A stretch of DNA of 64,000 bases, taken from the NCBI RefSeq assembly GCF_026343335.1, contig NZ_JAPELX010000001.1, positions 4,774,001 through 4,838,000 of the forward strand, written 5' to 3'. The notes under the pieces were generated by a model, which saw only the letters and a list, made by a program, of their open reading frames with translations, had not been told where the DNA came from and did no database searches. Below are positions 25,856 through 34,818 of this stretch, in pieces; the first letter of the stretch is position 1; each line of letters starts with the position of its first letter. The position numbers were made by a program, and so were the translations under genes. Source of the stretch: Streptomyces sp. NBC_00078. GTDB lineage: Bacteria > Actinomycetota > Actinomycetes > Streptomycetales > Streptomycetaceae.

Positions 25856-27220
25856 TCAGCCGTGGTGGCTCGCCCTGGCGAGGGCCGGGACGAAGCGCAG
25901 GGCGTCGATGGTGCCGACGCCGGTGGCGAGGTCGTAGCCGTTCACGGCCTTGTAGCCGGTGACGTGTTCGTAGCTGTTGTCGGTGCCGTCGTTGACGTCG
26001 ACGACGCCGTTGCTCTTGGCGTGGTGGGCGGCGAGGTCGTACAGGGCCTTGTGGATGTTGCCCACCCGGTGGCCGGCCGCCTGGTCGGCGAGCGCGACGA
26101 TGCCCGCGAAGATCGGGGTGGCCTCGCTAGTGCCGCCGGTGACGTCCCAGCCGACAGCGGTCGGGTCGTAGCTGGAGTAGATCCACGCGCCGCCGTTGAC
26201 CGCGGCGGTCATGGAGATGTCCGGGGTGCCGCGGCGGGTGCCGACGACGCCCTTCACACCGTTCTGGAAGGACGGGCGGGTGAAGACGTGGGACTGGCCG
26301 CCACCGCCGGAGCCGTAGTCGTTGTAGACGCTGTCCGGCTTGACGCGGTCGCCCTTGTCGTTCAGGTGCAGCTGGGTGCCTCCGACCGAGGTGACCAACG
26401 GGTCCGCGGAGGGCCAGGAGTTGACCCGCTTCTTGTAGTACGTCTTGCCGTCCGCCTGGAGGTCGGTCGCGCCGCCGTCACCGGACGCGGCCAGCACGGT
26501 CACCTTCTTGCGGTCCGCGTCCTGGAAGGCGTACCGCAGCTTCTTGATGCTGGAGAAGTCGCCCTGGTCGAAGCCGGGGAAGGTGTTCTCCGTGGCGCCG
26601 AAGCTCTGGCTGATGACGTCGCCGACGTTGTGGTCGATCAGGTACTTCTCGGCGTCCATCATCTCCGGCAGACCGGTGGTGCCCTCGGTTTCGGAGACCG
26701 CCGTCTCCACCAGGACGATCTTGGCGGCGGGTGCCACGGCGTGCGCCAGCTCGACGTCCAGGGTGGTCTCGCCGGCCCAGCCGGTCATGTCGGAGTTCTT
26801 GGGGTCGAAGGCGGGCACATGCCCCCACTTGACCACGTTCACCTTGGTGCTGGGCAGACCGAACTGGCTGCTGTAGACGTCGAGATCGTGCTGCACGGTC
26901 GGGGAGCCGTACGAGTCGACGATGACGATGGTGCGGCCCTTGCCCGTGACGCCCTTGCGGTAAAGGGCGTTCAGGTCGTACGCCTTGCGGTACTGGAGCG
27001 GGTTGTAGCAGTTGATCTGCCACTTGGCCTGGCACTGCTCGCTCGTCAGCGGGCTGCTCACGCTGTGCGCCAGGCCGTGCCCGGCGACGGCCGGTACTGC
27101 CAGGGTGCGCGGTACGGCGGCGGATACGACGGCAGGTGCGGCGGTCGTCAGTGCGGTGACCGCGAGGGCGGCGACGGCAGTGGCGGCCGCGATCCCCCGA
27201 CCGGTACGGGCTATGTGCAT
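25856..27220 (-). CDS. Secreted S53 sedolisin serine-carboxyl protease
   Basis: 454 aa. Signal peptide, then a mature enzyme with the sedolisin Glu-Asp-Ser machinery: E and D in WAGETTLDVELAHAVAPAAK (about 150 and 154), the oxyanion Asp in AASGDGGATD, and the nucleophile in VTGGTSEATPIFAGI (about S363). A C-terminal calcium-site-like region (YDLATGVGTIDAL) is present. The ~150-200-aa pro-kumamolisin activation domain usual for the family is missing: the catalytic domain begins shortly after the signal peptide. Several Streptomyces homologues share this compact form (recollection). Probably secreted and active on extracellular protein. Confidence 0.92.
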   Translation of the reverse strand: MHIARTGRGIAAATAVAALAVTALTTAAPAVVSAAVPRTLAVPAVAGHGLAHSVSSPLTSEQCQAKWQINCYNPLQYRKAYDLNALYRKGVTGKGRTIVIVDSYGSPTVQHDLDVYSSQFGLPSTKVNVVKWGHVPAFDPKNSDMTGWAGETTLDVELAHAVAPAAKIVLVETAVSETEGTTGLPEMMDAEKYLIDHNVGDVISQSFGATENTFPGFDQGDFSSIKKLRYAFQDADRKKVTVLAASGDGGATDLQADGKTYYKKRVNSWPSADPLVTSVGGTQLHLNDKGDRVKPDSVYNDYGSGGGGQSHVFTRPSFQNGVKGVVGTRRGTPDISMTAAVNGGAWIYSSYDPTAVGWDVTGGTSEATPIFAGIVALADQAAGHRVGNIHKALYDLAAHHAKSNGVVDVNDGTDNSYEHVTGYKAVNGYDLATGVGTIDALRFVPALARASHHG

Positions 27221-27387
27221 GTATCCCTCTGTGGTTCGGAGTCTCACGAAGTGGCCGCGGTCTCACTGAAGTGATCGCGACAGAGTGGTCTCCGGCATCC
27301 CATCGAATAGGGCATGGACAGGACAAGGCCGTTGAAGGGACGATGCCGAACCCTTTACCCCGCGATTGGTCGCCCGAGGTCCTCGGA

Positions 27388-28755
27388 TCAGTTCCCCCGT
27401 GCGATCCACTCGCCGCCGCCCAGCGGGTAGTCGTAACCCGGGCGGCCCGCGTCGGCGCTCGTGCGGAAGGGTGCGCCGTTGTTGTCGATGCGGACCGTGC
27501 CGTGGCGGCTGCCGCTGGACCAGTCCAGGGTGAGGTCCCAGCGGACGTCGTGCGCCGTGGTGTGCGCGGTGACGTAGAAGACCTCCGGGTCGGACTCGCT
27601 GACCTTGTACGGGAAGTCGCGCTGGCCGTTCTTGACGGTGACCGTGGGGCTGCCGCCGTCGAGGCCGATGTCGAACGACTTGGTGCCGACGCCGCCACCG
27701 CAGCCGACACCCATCGAGTAGTCGTTCCAGGCGAGGGGCGCGCCCTTGGTGAGGACGCGGACGTGCAACGCGCCCAGGACGACGGTGTCCTCACCCGTGC
27801 CCTGGACCGTGAGGGCGACCCGCTGTTCGCCCGAGGACACCGCCCCGTACGCGGCGGCCCAGCGCGGAGCGTCCTGCTCGCTCGCCGGCGGGCCGACCTG
27901 CTCCGGTTCGCTGTCGACGAGGAAGTGCTGGCTGCACGGATCGTCGTAGACGTAGGGACGGGTGCCGACGGTGAGCGGGACGGCGCCGCCGGCGCCGTCG
28001 TCGGTGGTCCGGGCCCCGCCCTGGTTGCCGTCGCCCCCGGAACCGGCCGTCGCGGCAGGGGAGTTGGAGACCGATGCGGACGGCTTGCGTCCGCTGCCGC
28101 TCGGAGACGGCGTGACGGAGGGCTTTCCGCTTTCGGCGCTCCCGCCGTTCCCGGTGGTGCCGGTGATCGGCGCCTTGGCGGTGTCCCCGGTGTCCCCGAC
28201 ACCCGTCGGACGCAGGGCGAACACGACGGTTCCCAGCGCGGCGACCACCGCGAGGGAGGCGATCAGCGCGGTACGGCGACGACGGAGCCAAGCGGCACGA
28301 GGGGGCGGCGCGAACTCGCCCGGCATGTCGACGACAACCGGCTTACCGGACCCGTCCTCGCCCTCATCTTCGACCTTGCCCTTGCCCCTGCCCTCGTCCT
28401 CGTCCTCGCCCCGCCCAGGTCCCGCCGCAACGGCTGAACCGTCCGAACCGGCTCCCCGCGCCGAACCCGTCGCCGCAACCTGATCCGCCCGCTGCCCGCG
28501 TGCCGCGTCCGCCAGGATCCAGCGGCGGTGCAGCTCCACCAGCTCCTGCGGTGTCGCCCGGCAGACCCTGGCGAGGCGCTCCACCGGTGCGTACTCGACC
28601 GGCACGGCGGTGCCGTTGCAATAGCGGTGCACCGTCGACGTACTCATGTGCAGGCGCTTGGCAAGCGCCCCGTAGCTCAGTCCCGAGCGGTCCTTGAGCT
28701 CCCGCAGCAGCCGCGCGAACGCCTCCGCCTGCCCGGCCTCCGTCGCCCCTGACAC
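27388..28755 (-). CDS. HTH membrane protein with C-terminal extracytoplasmic beta domain
   Basis: 455 aa. An N-terminal XRE-type helix-turn-helix (about 10-60: LKDRSGLSYGALAKRLHMST STVHRY) is followed by a charged linker. One transmembrane helix (ALIASLAVVAALGTVVFAL, about 165-185) leads to a Ser/Pro/Gly-rich stalk and a ~200-residue C-terminal beta domain (DDPCSQHFLVDSEPEQVGPP to GRPGYDYPLGGGEWIA). This is a common actinobacterial layout for a membrane-anchored DNA-binding protein that could sense wall or envelope state. It is divergent from the lipoprotein gene at 28942, its most likely target. Confidence 0.85.
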   Translation of the reverse strand: MSGATEAGQAEAFARLLRELKDRSGLSYGALAKRLHMSTSTVHRYCNGTAVPVEYAPVERLARVCRATPQELVELHRRWILADAARGQRADQVAATGSARGAGSDGSAVAAGPGRGEDEDEGRGKGKVEDEGEDGSGKPVVVDMPGEFAPPPRAAWLRRRRTALIASLAVVAALGTVVFALRPTGVGDTGDTAKAPITGTTGNGGSAESGKPSVTPSPSGSGRKPSASVSNSPAATAGSGGDGNQGGARTTDDGAGGAVPLTVGTRPYVYDDPCSQHFLVDSEPEQVGPPASEQDAPRWAAAYGAVSSGEQRVALTVQGTGEDTVVLGALHVRVLTKGAPLAWNDYSMGVGCGGGVGTKSFDIGLDGGSPTVTVKNGQRDFPYKVSESDPEVFYVTAHTTAHDVRWDLTLDWSSGSRHGTVRIDNNGAPFRTSADAGRPGYDYPLGGGEWIARGN

Positions 28756-28941
28756 CCGTTCCCCTCATCCCCGTATTCCAGTGGCGCGTTCCAGAACCAC
28801 TGCTTTCGCCCTGGTCAGAGGGCGCTTCGGCGTTCCAGCGTCCCCAACTGCCCGCCATGTGTGGCAGTTGGGACGGATCGCCTCACAAGCTTCGGTCATC
28901 CAATCACCACCGCAACCCGAACACCGAAGGGGTACGACCAC

Positions 28942-29673
28942 GTGTCCAGCCACCGCATCTCCCGCACCCGTCTCGCCGCCGCCGCGGCGACCACCGTTCT
29001 CGCCGCGCTCTCCCTGACCGCGTGCAACGACGGAACAGGCGCCCACGACGAGGGCGGCGGGGCGAGCACCTCCACGAGCGTCTCCTCCGGTGCCCCGTCG
29101 CCGAGCTCCAGCTCCCCTTCGTCCTCGGACGCGTCGGGCTCCTCGAACTCCTCGGGTTCGTCGGGTTCCTCCGACGCCAGGCCCGGCGCCGGCTCACGGT
29201 CCACCGCACACACCTCCGCACCGAAGGCGCCCGCCTCCTCCGGCAAGCCGGTCACCTGCGAGGGTTCCAACACCAAGACGGTCGCGGCCCCGTTGACCCG
29301 CCCCGTGAACCACATGCTGCTCACGGTGACCAACACCGGCAGCAGGAGCTGCTTCCTCTACGGCTATCCGGCCGTCCGTTTCGGCGAGGCCCAGGCCGTG
29401 CCTCCGGTCATCGAGGAGTCGCAGCCGCAGGCCGTCGTCACCCTGAAGCCCGGCGAGTCCGGGTATGCGTCCGTGAGCCTGTCCGCCACCGACGGCAGCG
29501 GCTCGAACGGCCACACCGTGAAGTCCCTGGCCGTCTACTTCCACGGCCGCTCCGGCAACGAGAGCGTCGGCGCGGGAGCCCACCCGTCGCTGCCCGCGAA
29601 GGGCGCCTACGTCGACGACTCGCTCAAGGTCACGTACTGGCAGCAGTCGATGGACGACGCCATCAACTGGTGA
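28942..29673 (+). CDS. DUF4232 lipoprotein
   Basis: 243 aa, GTG start at the point where the lipoprotein signal peptide begins (VSSHRISRTRLAAAAATTVL, then lipobox LTAC with Cys at about 26). A long Ser/Gly/Thr linker (~35-105) precedes a DUF4232 domain (MLLTVTNTGSRSCFLYGYPA; VVTLKPGESGYASVSLSA; ending MDDAINW). DUF4232 proteins are surface-exposed with unknown ligands. Divergent from the HTH membrane regulator with a 186-bp shared promoter region. Confidence 0.88.
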   Translation: MSSHRISRTRLAAAAATTVLAALSLTACNDGTGAHDEGGGASTSTSVSSGAPSPSSSSPSSSDASGSSNSSGSSGSSDARPGAGSRSTAHTSAPKAPASSGKPVTCEGSNTKTVAAPLTRPVNHMLLTVTNTGSRSCFLYGYPAVRFGEAQAVPPVIEESQPQAVVTLKPGESGYASVSLSATDGSGSNGHTVKSLAVYFHGRSGNESVGAGAHPSLPAKGAYVDDSLKVTYWQQSMDDAINW

Positions 29674-29727
29674 TGACGGCCGCGGAACCACCCATGACCG
29701 GCGAACTCCCCGCACGGCTCCGCTAGC

Positions 29728-29898
29728 ATGTTCGAACTCGCGATGAACGTCACCCATCGTCCACTGTTCACCGGGAACCATGGCATTTACCGCGATGAGC
29801 ACCTCCATTCCATCGGCATCCTGAAAATCGGCCAAACAATTGAGACCTACGGCGCCGCGGTTTTTTACGCGAACAAAGTGCAGGACTACGGGCTCTGA
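29728..29898 (+). CDS. Possible 56-aa ORF overlapping the PAP2 5' end
   Basis: An ATG frame of 56 codons (MFELAMNVTHRPLFTGNHGI ... VQDYGL) with mostly G/C-ending codons but lower overall GC than its surroundings. No clear ribosome binding site. It overlaps the annotated TTG start of the PAP2 gene in another frame. Not recognised; it could be a leader peptide, a remnant of foreign DNA, or chance. Confidence 0.3.
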   Translation: MFELAMNVTHRPLFTGNHGIYRDEHLHSIGILKIGQTIETYGAAVFYANKVQDYGL

Positions 29899-31285
29899 GC
29901 GGGGCAGGCCACTGGCGATACGCTGGGCCGCGGCGGGTGCTGTGGCCCTCGGATTCCTTGTCGCGTTGGAAATCGTCGCGCGCCGCTACGGCCTGCCGGG
30001 GCCGATAACCAGTCAGGCGCGGGAGCTGATATTCCTGCCCAAATCGGGCTTCGTGCTGTACGCCGGTCTGGCGCTGATGATGGTGGTGCTCACCCGGCGG
30101 GAACGCTTCGTCGCGGCCGGTGCCGCGATCGGGATCGACGCCGCCCTCCTGTTGGTGCGTTGGGCGGCCGGCGCCAGGTTGACCGGCGGCCACCCCTTCG
30201 GCAACGGCGCCCTGTGGGTGATCTGCGGCTGTGCGGTCATAGCCGTCACGCGCCGCACCGGCCGCGAACGTGTCCTGCTGCTGAAGGGCGTCGGGCTGAG
30301 TCTGCTGCTGATAGCCGGCCGCAAGACCGGTGACACCTGGCTCCTGATCACGTCGAAGTCCCGCCCGGTGGTGCTCGACCAGTACATGGAGAACGCCGAC
30401 CACGCGCTGGGCAATCCGTCGTGGCTGGTGGGCCGGGCTCTCACGGCCACCGGCCCGATCGGTGCCCATCTCCTCAACTTCGTCTACGGCCAGCTTCCGG
30501 TGGCCGCGGTCGTGGTCGCGCTGTACCAGCTGCGCCGTGTGGCGGTCGAGCGCCGCTTCCCCGGCCACCATCTGGTGCGCACCTTTCTGGTGATCGGCCT
30601 CCTCGGACCGGCCATCTACATGATCTTTCCGGTGGTCGGCCCGATCTACGCCTACGGAGCCGGGAACGCGCACTGGGCGGCCGACCACCTGTGGCTTCCC
30701 ACGCAGCCCACCGGGCAGTGGGCGGTGGCCAACCTGTGGCCGGACGTGGTGCCGCCGATCCATTCCCCGCAGGGGATGCCGTTCGACCGGATCACCCCGC
30801 GCAACTGCATGCCCAGCCTGCACACGGCGTGGGCCACCACGATCTTTGTGCACTCCAGGAAGGGCCCACGGGTTCTGCGCTACGCCGGCACGTTCTGGCT
30901 GGTCGCCACGCTCGCCGCAACGCTGGGGTTCGGCTACCACTACGGCGCGGATCTCGTGGCCGGAGTGGTGTTCGCGCTGACCATCGAGGCGGCCGTGCAG
31001 GCACTCGACCGCGGCTGGGACCGGTCGGCAGTCCGGCTGGTCGCTCACGGCACGACGGTATTCGTCGCGCTGTTGCTGTCCTATCGCTTTCTGTCGATGG
31101 AGATGGCCCGCCATCCGTGGGTCTTCGGACCGCTTCTCCTTCTGGCGATGGCCTCCGTGATCCACCGCTTCGTGCGGTACACCACCCTGCAGCAACCGAA
31201 GCCGGCGCCGGCACCGGCACATGTGCCCGTGCCGGCGCCCTCGCCGGCCCCGTCGCCGTCCCCCACCTCCTCCACCGGAGGATGA
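29840..31285 (+). CDS. PAP2-superfamily integral membrane phosphatase
   Basis: 481 aa from a TTG; the true start may be further in (about 29940) because no good ribosome binding site is seen. Many transmembrane helices. The C-terminal PAP2 (inositolphosphotransferase-like) motifs are clear: RNCMPSLHTAWATTIF, with the SxxH phosphatase-type motif, and LGFGYHYGADLVAGVVFA, with the second His. It would act on lipid phosphates or transfer phosphoinositol at the membrane. The tail is a Pro/Ala-rich repeat (PAPAPAHVPVPAPSPAPSPS). Confidence 0.85.
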   Translation: MRPTAPRFFTRTKCRTTGSERGRPLAIRWAAAGAVALGFLVALEIVARRYGLPGPITSQARELIFLPKSGFVLYAGLALMMVVLTRRERFVAAGAAIGIDAALLLVRWAAGARLTGGHPFGNGALWVICGCAVIAVTRRTGRERVLLLKGVGLSLLLIAGRKTGDTWLLITSKSRPVVLDQYMENADHALGNPSWLVGRALTATGPIGAHLLNFVYGQLPVAAVVVALYQLRRVAVERRFPGHHLVRTFLVIGLLGPAIYMIFPVVGPIYAYGAGNAHWAADHLWLPTQPTGQWAVANLWPDVVPPIHSPQGMPFDRITPRNCMPSLHTAWATTIFVHSRKGPRVLRYAGTFWLVATLAATLGFGYHYGADLVAGVVFALTIEAAVQALDRGWDRSAVRLVAHGTTVFVALLLSYRFLSMEMARHPWVFGPLLLLAMASVIHRFVRYTTLQQPKPAPAPAHVPVPAPSPAPSPSPTSSTGG

Positions 31286-31294
31286 AGCGGCACC

Positions 31295-31526
31295 GCAGAC
31301 GGTCGACACCCCGCACCGATCGCCACCGTCCTGGACATCCCCGCGGGACGCATGCGGTTCATCGCCGCAGACCGGGCCGACACCACGGCCGAGGTCCCGC
31401 CCGCGGACGCCTCCAGGAGCCGCGACGTGAAGGGCGGCGGAGCAGATCGAGGCCGCTTACGGCGAAGGCGTCCTGCGGATCGAGGCCCCGTCCGCGAAGA
31501 ACCGGATCCTCGGCGACTCCGCGCAG
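31295..31526 (+). pseudogene. Frameshifted DUF4097-family fragment
   Basis: The pieced translation TVDTP, IATVLDIPAGRMRFIAADRA, DTTAEVPPADASRSRDVK, then AEQIEAAYGEGVLRIEAP and SAKNRILGDS matches the N-terminal part of Streptomyces DUF4097 (adhesin-like beta-helix) proteins. Two 1-nt changes break it: a missing G near 31312 and an extra G near 31432-31436. The rest of the gene is absent. It begins 10 nt after the PAP2 stop. Between 31527 and 31793 I see no gene. Confidence 0.6.
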
Positions 31527-31793
31527 CCCTCACCGGGCAGACCGACCGAGCGGATCGTCTGCCTCGGTGCCTCTGGCCATGCCGGCACCGGCCGCTCCGT
31601 CATCCTGCGCCGCCACGTCTTCGCCAAGCGCCGCGGGACCGCACGTCCCCTGCAATCCCGGAAAACGACCGCGCCGCCCGTCCTGCCTGCGGCACAGCGG
31701 GCGGTGCTGTCCCCGGGAGTCCGGTCGCCCGGCCGAGGCGGTCGCCGAAGTCCTCCGCGCGGCCGCCGCGGCCTCGGCATGGCCGTCGGACCG

Positions 31794-31997
31794 CTAGGCC
31801 GCCCTGGGCCGTGCCGCTCGCCTGCGCGGGGCGGGGTCCTGTGCCTCCTCGGGCAGCGAGGTCTCGTCCTCGTACTCCCCGAAGTCGGGGGCCTGGAAGG
31901 GGCTCGTGGTCGGGGGCGGCAAAGCCGTGGCGGAGCAGCGGGGCTGCTCCTCCGGAGCGGAGAACAGCGAGGTGGGGTCGATGAGGGGGTCTGCCTT
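31794..31997 (-). pseudogene. Start-less C-terminal coding remnant
   Basis: A minus-strand frame opens right after a TAA and reads ADPLIDPTSLFSAPEEQP, then PFQAPDFGEYEDETSLPEEA and a basic RRRAARPRAA end before TAG. Codon bias is coding-like but there is no start codon, so only the 3' end of a gene survives. The parent family was not identified. Confidence 0.3.
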
Positions 31998-32049
31998 TCG
32001 TTACAGGTCCCCGAAGGGGCCTGGCGTGCCGTGACCGGGCACAACGGTT

Positions 32050-32271
32050 CTACAGCTTGGTCATTTTGGTGTACGGACTCAAGATCCGCATCCTGGCCGA
32101 GCCGAAATCCACGAGCACCGCGATTCCGTCCTCGATGCCGAGGACCCGGCCGAGGCCGTGCATGTCGTGGGTGACCTGGTCGCCCACCGCGAAGTGCTTG
32201 GGGGTGGGTGCGACCGGCGCCTTGAAGGGGCTGGTGGGCAGATGGCGCTTCGGTGCAGCGTGCCTTGTCAT
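32050..32271 (-). CDS. Small conserved protein with CarD/KOW-like beta fold
   Basis: 73 aa. After a basic N-terminus (MTRHAAPKRHLPTSPFKAPV) the core FAVGDQVTHDMHGLGRVLGI and EDGIAVLVDFGSARMRILSP resembles the RNA-polymerase-binding tudor/KOW-like fold of CarD and the UvrD C-terminus. Such small proteins are common in Streptomyces but uncharacterised; a nucleic-acid or polymerase contact role is inferred only from fold resemblance. It is followed upstream by the MerR gene on the same strand. Confidence 0.7.
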   Translation of the reverse strand: MTRHAAPKRHLPTSPFKAPVAPTPKHFAVGDQVTHDMHGLGRVLGIEDGIAVLVDFGSARMRILSPYTKMTKL

Positions 32272-32347
32272 TGCCCCCAGTATGCGCCCACGTCCAACCG
32301 GGTCTTCCGCTCACTCGGCAAAGACCGGACCACCCGAGCCCACGCGA

Positions 32348-32698
32348 TCAGCTCGAACCGGGACCGGACAGGCCGGACGCCTTGTTCGCGGCACGGCGGT
32401 ACTCGGCGTTGATGCGCTGAGCTTCCTCGAGCTGGTCCTCGAGGATGACGATGCGGCACGCGGCCTCGACCGGGGTTCCCCTGTCGACGAGCTCGCGGGC
32501 GCGAGCGGCGATCCGCAACTGGTAGCGGGAGTACCGGCGATGCCCGCCCTCCGACCGCAGCGGAGTGATCAGCCGGGCCTCGCCGATGGCTCGGAGGAAG
32601 CCGGGGGTGGTGCCGAGCATTTCGGCGGCCCGGCCCATGGTGTACGCGGGGTAGTCGTCGTCATCCAGACGATCGCCGAGCGGAGTATCTGCTGCCAT
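32348..32698 (-). CDS. MerR-family transcriptional regulator
   Basis: 116 aa, a compact MerR protein. The N-terminal winged helix shows YTMGRAAEMLGTTPGFLRAI and LRSEGGHRRYSRYQL, typical of the HspR/BldC-like subgroup. A short coiled-coil (ILEDQLEEAQRINAEYRRAA) follows, with no ligand-binding domain. The ATG at 32698 is supported by its agreement with the family N-terminus. Its position between the CarD-like gene and cold-shock module 2 suggests a stress-related regulon. Confidence 0.88.
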   Translation of the reverse strand: MAADTPLGDRLDDDDYPAYTMGRAAEMLGTTPGFLRAIGEARLITPLRSEGGHRRYSRYQLRIAARARELVDRGTPVEAACRIVILEDQLEEAQRINAEYRRAANKASGLSGPGSS

Positions 32699-33051
32699 GT
32701 CACCTCGTTGTGCAACGCGTCGAGGGGCCCGGATGCCGTACGGCACCAGGGCCCCGAAGGGAATTCAACACCATCCGTCGGCCCTCATGCTGTGCCGACC
32801 TTCTGTTTCCGCTACCCGGCCCGCAAGGGGCAGGTGTGCGGGGATCGCAACTGCGTGAGCGGTCCTCCGTCCTTCCTGAACCAACTTGGTGAACGGGTAC
32901 TGCGGTCCCACTGGACCGTGCCAACGCGAAGAAGGCTAATCGTCACGGGATGCAATGTCTACTCTGGCAAGAGTAGATTTTGGCGATCTGAAGTCGTAGG
33001 CGTCTTGTGGCCTGGGGGTTTTGCCGGGCAGCGCGACGCGGGCACACAACA
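32699..33051. other. Intergenic region with a short hairpin
   Basis: About 350 bp without a gene, upstream of the MerR gene. It holds a perfect inverted repeat CTACTCT-GGCA-AGAGTAG at 32959-32976, followed by ATTTT. In the plus direction this could be a weak terminator; as a 7-4-7 palindrome it also resembles a MerR-class operator half-site pair. The region is mildly AT-rich near 32940-32990. Confidence 0.45.
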
Positions 33052-33089
33052 GTGAGGGCCCTGCCGACGCGCGTCGGCAGGGCCCTCAC
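33052..33089. terminator. Terminator of DEAD-box helicase copy 2
   Basis: A perfect 38-bp palindrome with 19-bp arms (GTGAGGGCCCTGCCGACGC), 34 nt downstream of the helicase stop at 33123. Confidence 0.85.
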
Positions 33090-33122
33090 CGGGTCCTGGA
33101 TGGCGGTTTCCCGCCTGAGGCT

Positions 33123-34589
33123 CTAGGCGGCGGAGTTGGAGCCGGTCCGCCGCGGTGTCCTGCGGCGTGCCGCTTCGCCGACGGGCCGGCCCTGGCCCGC
33201 GTGGCCCCGGCGACCGCGACGGCTCTGGGAGGACGAACCCGCGCCACGGGGACGTTCCGCGACCGGCGCGGTGATGACGACCGGGACACCGGAAGGGGCC
33301 TGGGCACCTGTGATGCGGCTCAGCTCCGCCTCACCCGATCGCACCTGGGCGACCTGGGGGGTGATGCCCGCCGTAGCCATCAGGCGGCTCATGCCGCGAC
33401 GCTGGTCGGGGGTCACCAGGGTGACGACGCTGCCGGACTCGCCGGCACGGGCCGTACGACCGCCGCGGTGGAGGTAGTCCTTGTGGTCAGTGGGCGGATC
33501 CACATTGACGACCAGGTCGAGGTTGTCGACGTGGATTCCACGCGCCGCGACGTTGGTCGCCACCAGTACCGTCACGTGCCCGCTCTTGAACTGGGCCAGG
33601 GTCCGGGTGCGCTGCGGCTGGGACTTGCCGCCGTGCAGGGCCGCGGCGCGGACGCCGCTGCCCAGCAGGTGCTTGGTCAGGCGGTCCACGGCGTGCTTGG
33701 TGTCGAGGAACATGATCACCCGGCCGTCTCGCGCCGCGATCTCGGTGGTCGTCCGGTGCTTGTCCGCGTCGTGCACATGGAGTACGTGGTGCTCCATGGT
33801 GGTGACCGCGCCCGCTGACGGGTCGACGGAGTGGACCACCGGGTCCGACAGGTAGCGGCGGACGAGCCGGTCGACGTTGCGGTCCAGGGTGGCCGAGAAG
33901 AGCATCCGCTGCCCGTCGGGACGTACCTGGTCGAGCAGGGCGGTGACCTGGGGCATGAAGCCCATGTCGGCCATCTGGTCGGCCTCGTCGAGGACCGTGA
34001 TGTCGACGTCGTCCAGCCGGCAGTCGCCCCGGTCGATGAGGTCCTTGAGCCGCCCGGGCGTCGCGACGACCACCTCGGCCCCGGCGCGCAGCGCACCGGC
34101 CTGCCTGCCGATGGACATTCCGCCGACGACCGTGGCCAGCCGCAGGCTCACGGAACCGGCGTACGGCGTGAGGGCGTCGGTGACCTGCTGGGCGAGCTCG
34201 CGGGTGGGGACGAGGACGAGGGCGAGCGGCTGCCGCGGCTCGGCACGACGCCCCGCTGTACGGGCAAGGAGCGCGAGGCCGAAGGCGAGGGTCTTGCCCG
34301 AGCCGGTGCGGCCACGGCCGAGCACGTCACGACCGGCCAGGGAGTTCGGCAGGGTCGCCGCCTGGATCGGGAACGGCGCGGTCACGCCTTCGCGGCCGAG
34401 CGTGGCCAACAGCCGCGCGGGCATGGCGAGATCGGCGAACGCCTCGGCGGGCGGCAGCGCGGGCGTGATCGTCTTCGGCAGGGCGAACTCGCCCTGCGGG
34501 GCCGCTCCGGCCTGTCGATTTCCGAAGCTCTTGGAACGGCGCGGACCACCGGAGCGGTCATATGTACGGGATGTGCGGGCGCGATTCAT
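33123..34589 (-). CDS. DEAD-box RNA helicase (copy 2)
   Basis: 488 aa, a close paralogue of the helicase at 22947-24416 across the whole length. Motifs: FPIQAATLPNSLAGRDVL, Walker A GRTGSGKT, PTRELAQQV, ATPGRLKDLIDRG, VLDEADQMADMGF, LLFSATL-equivalent MLFSATLDRNVDRL, and HRGGRTARAG. Differences concentrate in the basic N- and C-terminal tails. The ATG at 34589 follows AAGGAAGG. Downstream of a cold-shock gene, as in copy 1. Confidence 0.95.
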   Translation of the reverse strand: MNRARTSRTYDRSGGPRRSKSFGNRQAGAAPQGEFALPKTITPALPPAEAFADLAMPARLLATLGREGVTAPFPIQAATLPNSLAGRDVLGRGRTGSGKTLAFGLALLARTAGRRAEPRQPLALVLVPTRELAQQVTDALTPYAGSVSLRLATVVGGMSIGRQAGALRAGAEVVVATPGRLKDLIDRGDCRLDDVDITVLDEADQMADMGFMPQVTALLDQVRPDGQRMLFSATLDRNVDRLVRRYLSDPVVHSVDPSAGAVTTMEHHVLHVHDADKHRTTTEIAARDGRVIMFLDTKHAVDRLTKHLLGSGVRAAALHGGKSQPQRTRTLAQFKSGHVTVLVATNVAARGIHVDNLDLVVNVDPPTDHKDYLHRGGRTARAGESGSVVTLVTPDQRRGMSRLMATAGITPQVAQVRSGEAELSRITGAQAPSGVPVVITAPVAERPRGAGSSSQSRRGRRGHAGQGRPVGEAARRRTPRRTGSNSAA

Positions 34590-34762
34590 GCGGAACCTTC
34601 CTTGATGGCACGCAGCAAGGAATTCCCGCAGCACAGAAGCGGCGCAGAGAATCTCGAGACGAGCCAGAGTCGATGTGGGCCGGGTCGGACCGACGGGGAA
34701 TGCGTCACCGGTCGGTCGTGCGGCGGAGTCTTCCCGTCGCTCGCCCTGAAAAGCAGCGAGCC

Positions 34763-34790
34763 GGGGCCCGCACCCCAAGGTGCGGGCCCC
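34763..34790. terminator. Terminator of cold-shock gene copy 2
   Basis: 12-bp stem GGGGCCCGCACC / GGTGCGGGCCCC with loop CCAA, 28 nt after the csp stop. The stem is the same sequence as in the copy-1 terminator. Confidence 0.85.
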
Positions 34791-34818
34791 AGCTGCGAAG
34801 TATCTGTCAGCGCTGGTG

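Noticed and set aside
30421..31797. 458-codon plus frame overlapping the PAP2 gene
   Set aside because: Out-of-frame shadow, Arg-rich, crossing the PAP2 stop and the DUF4097 fragment.
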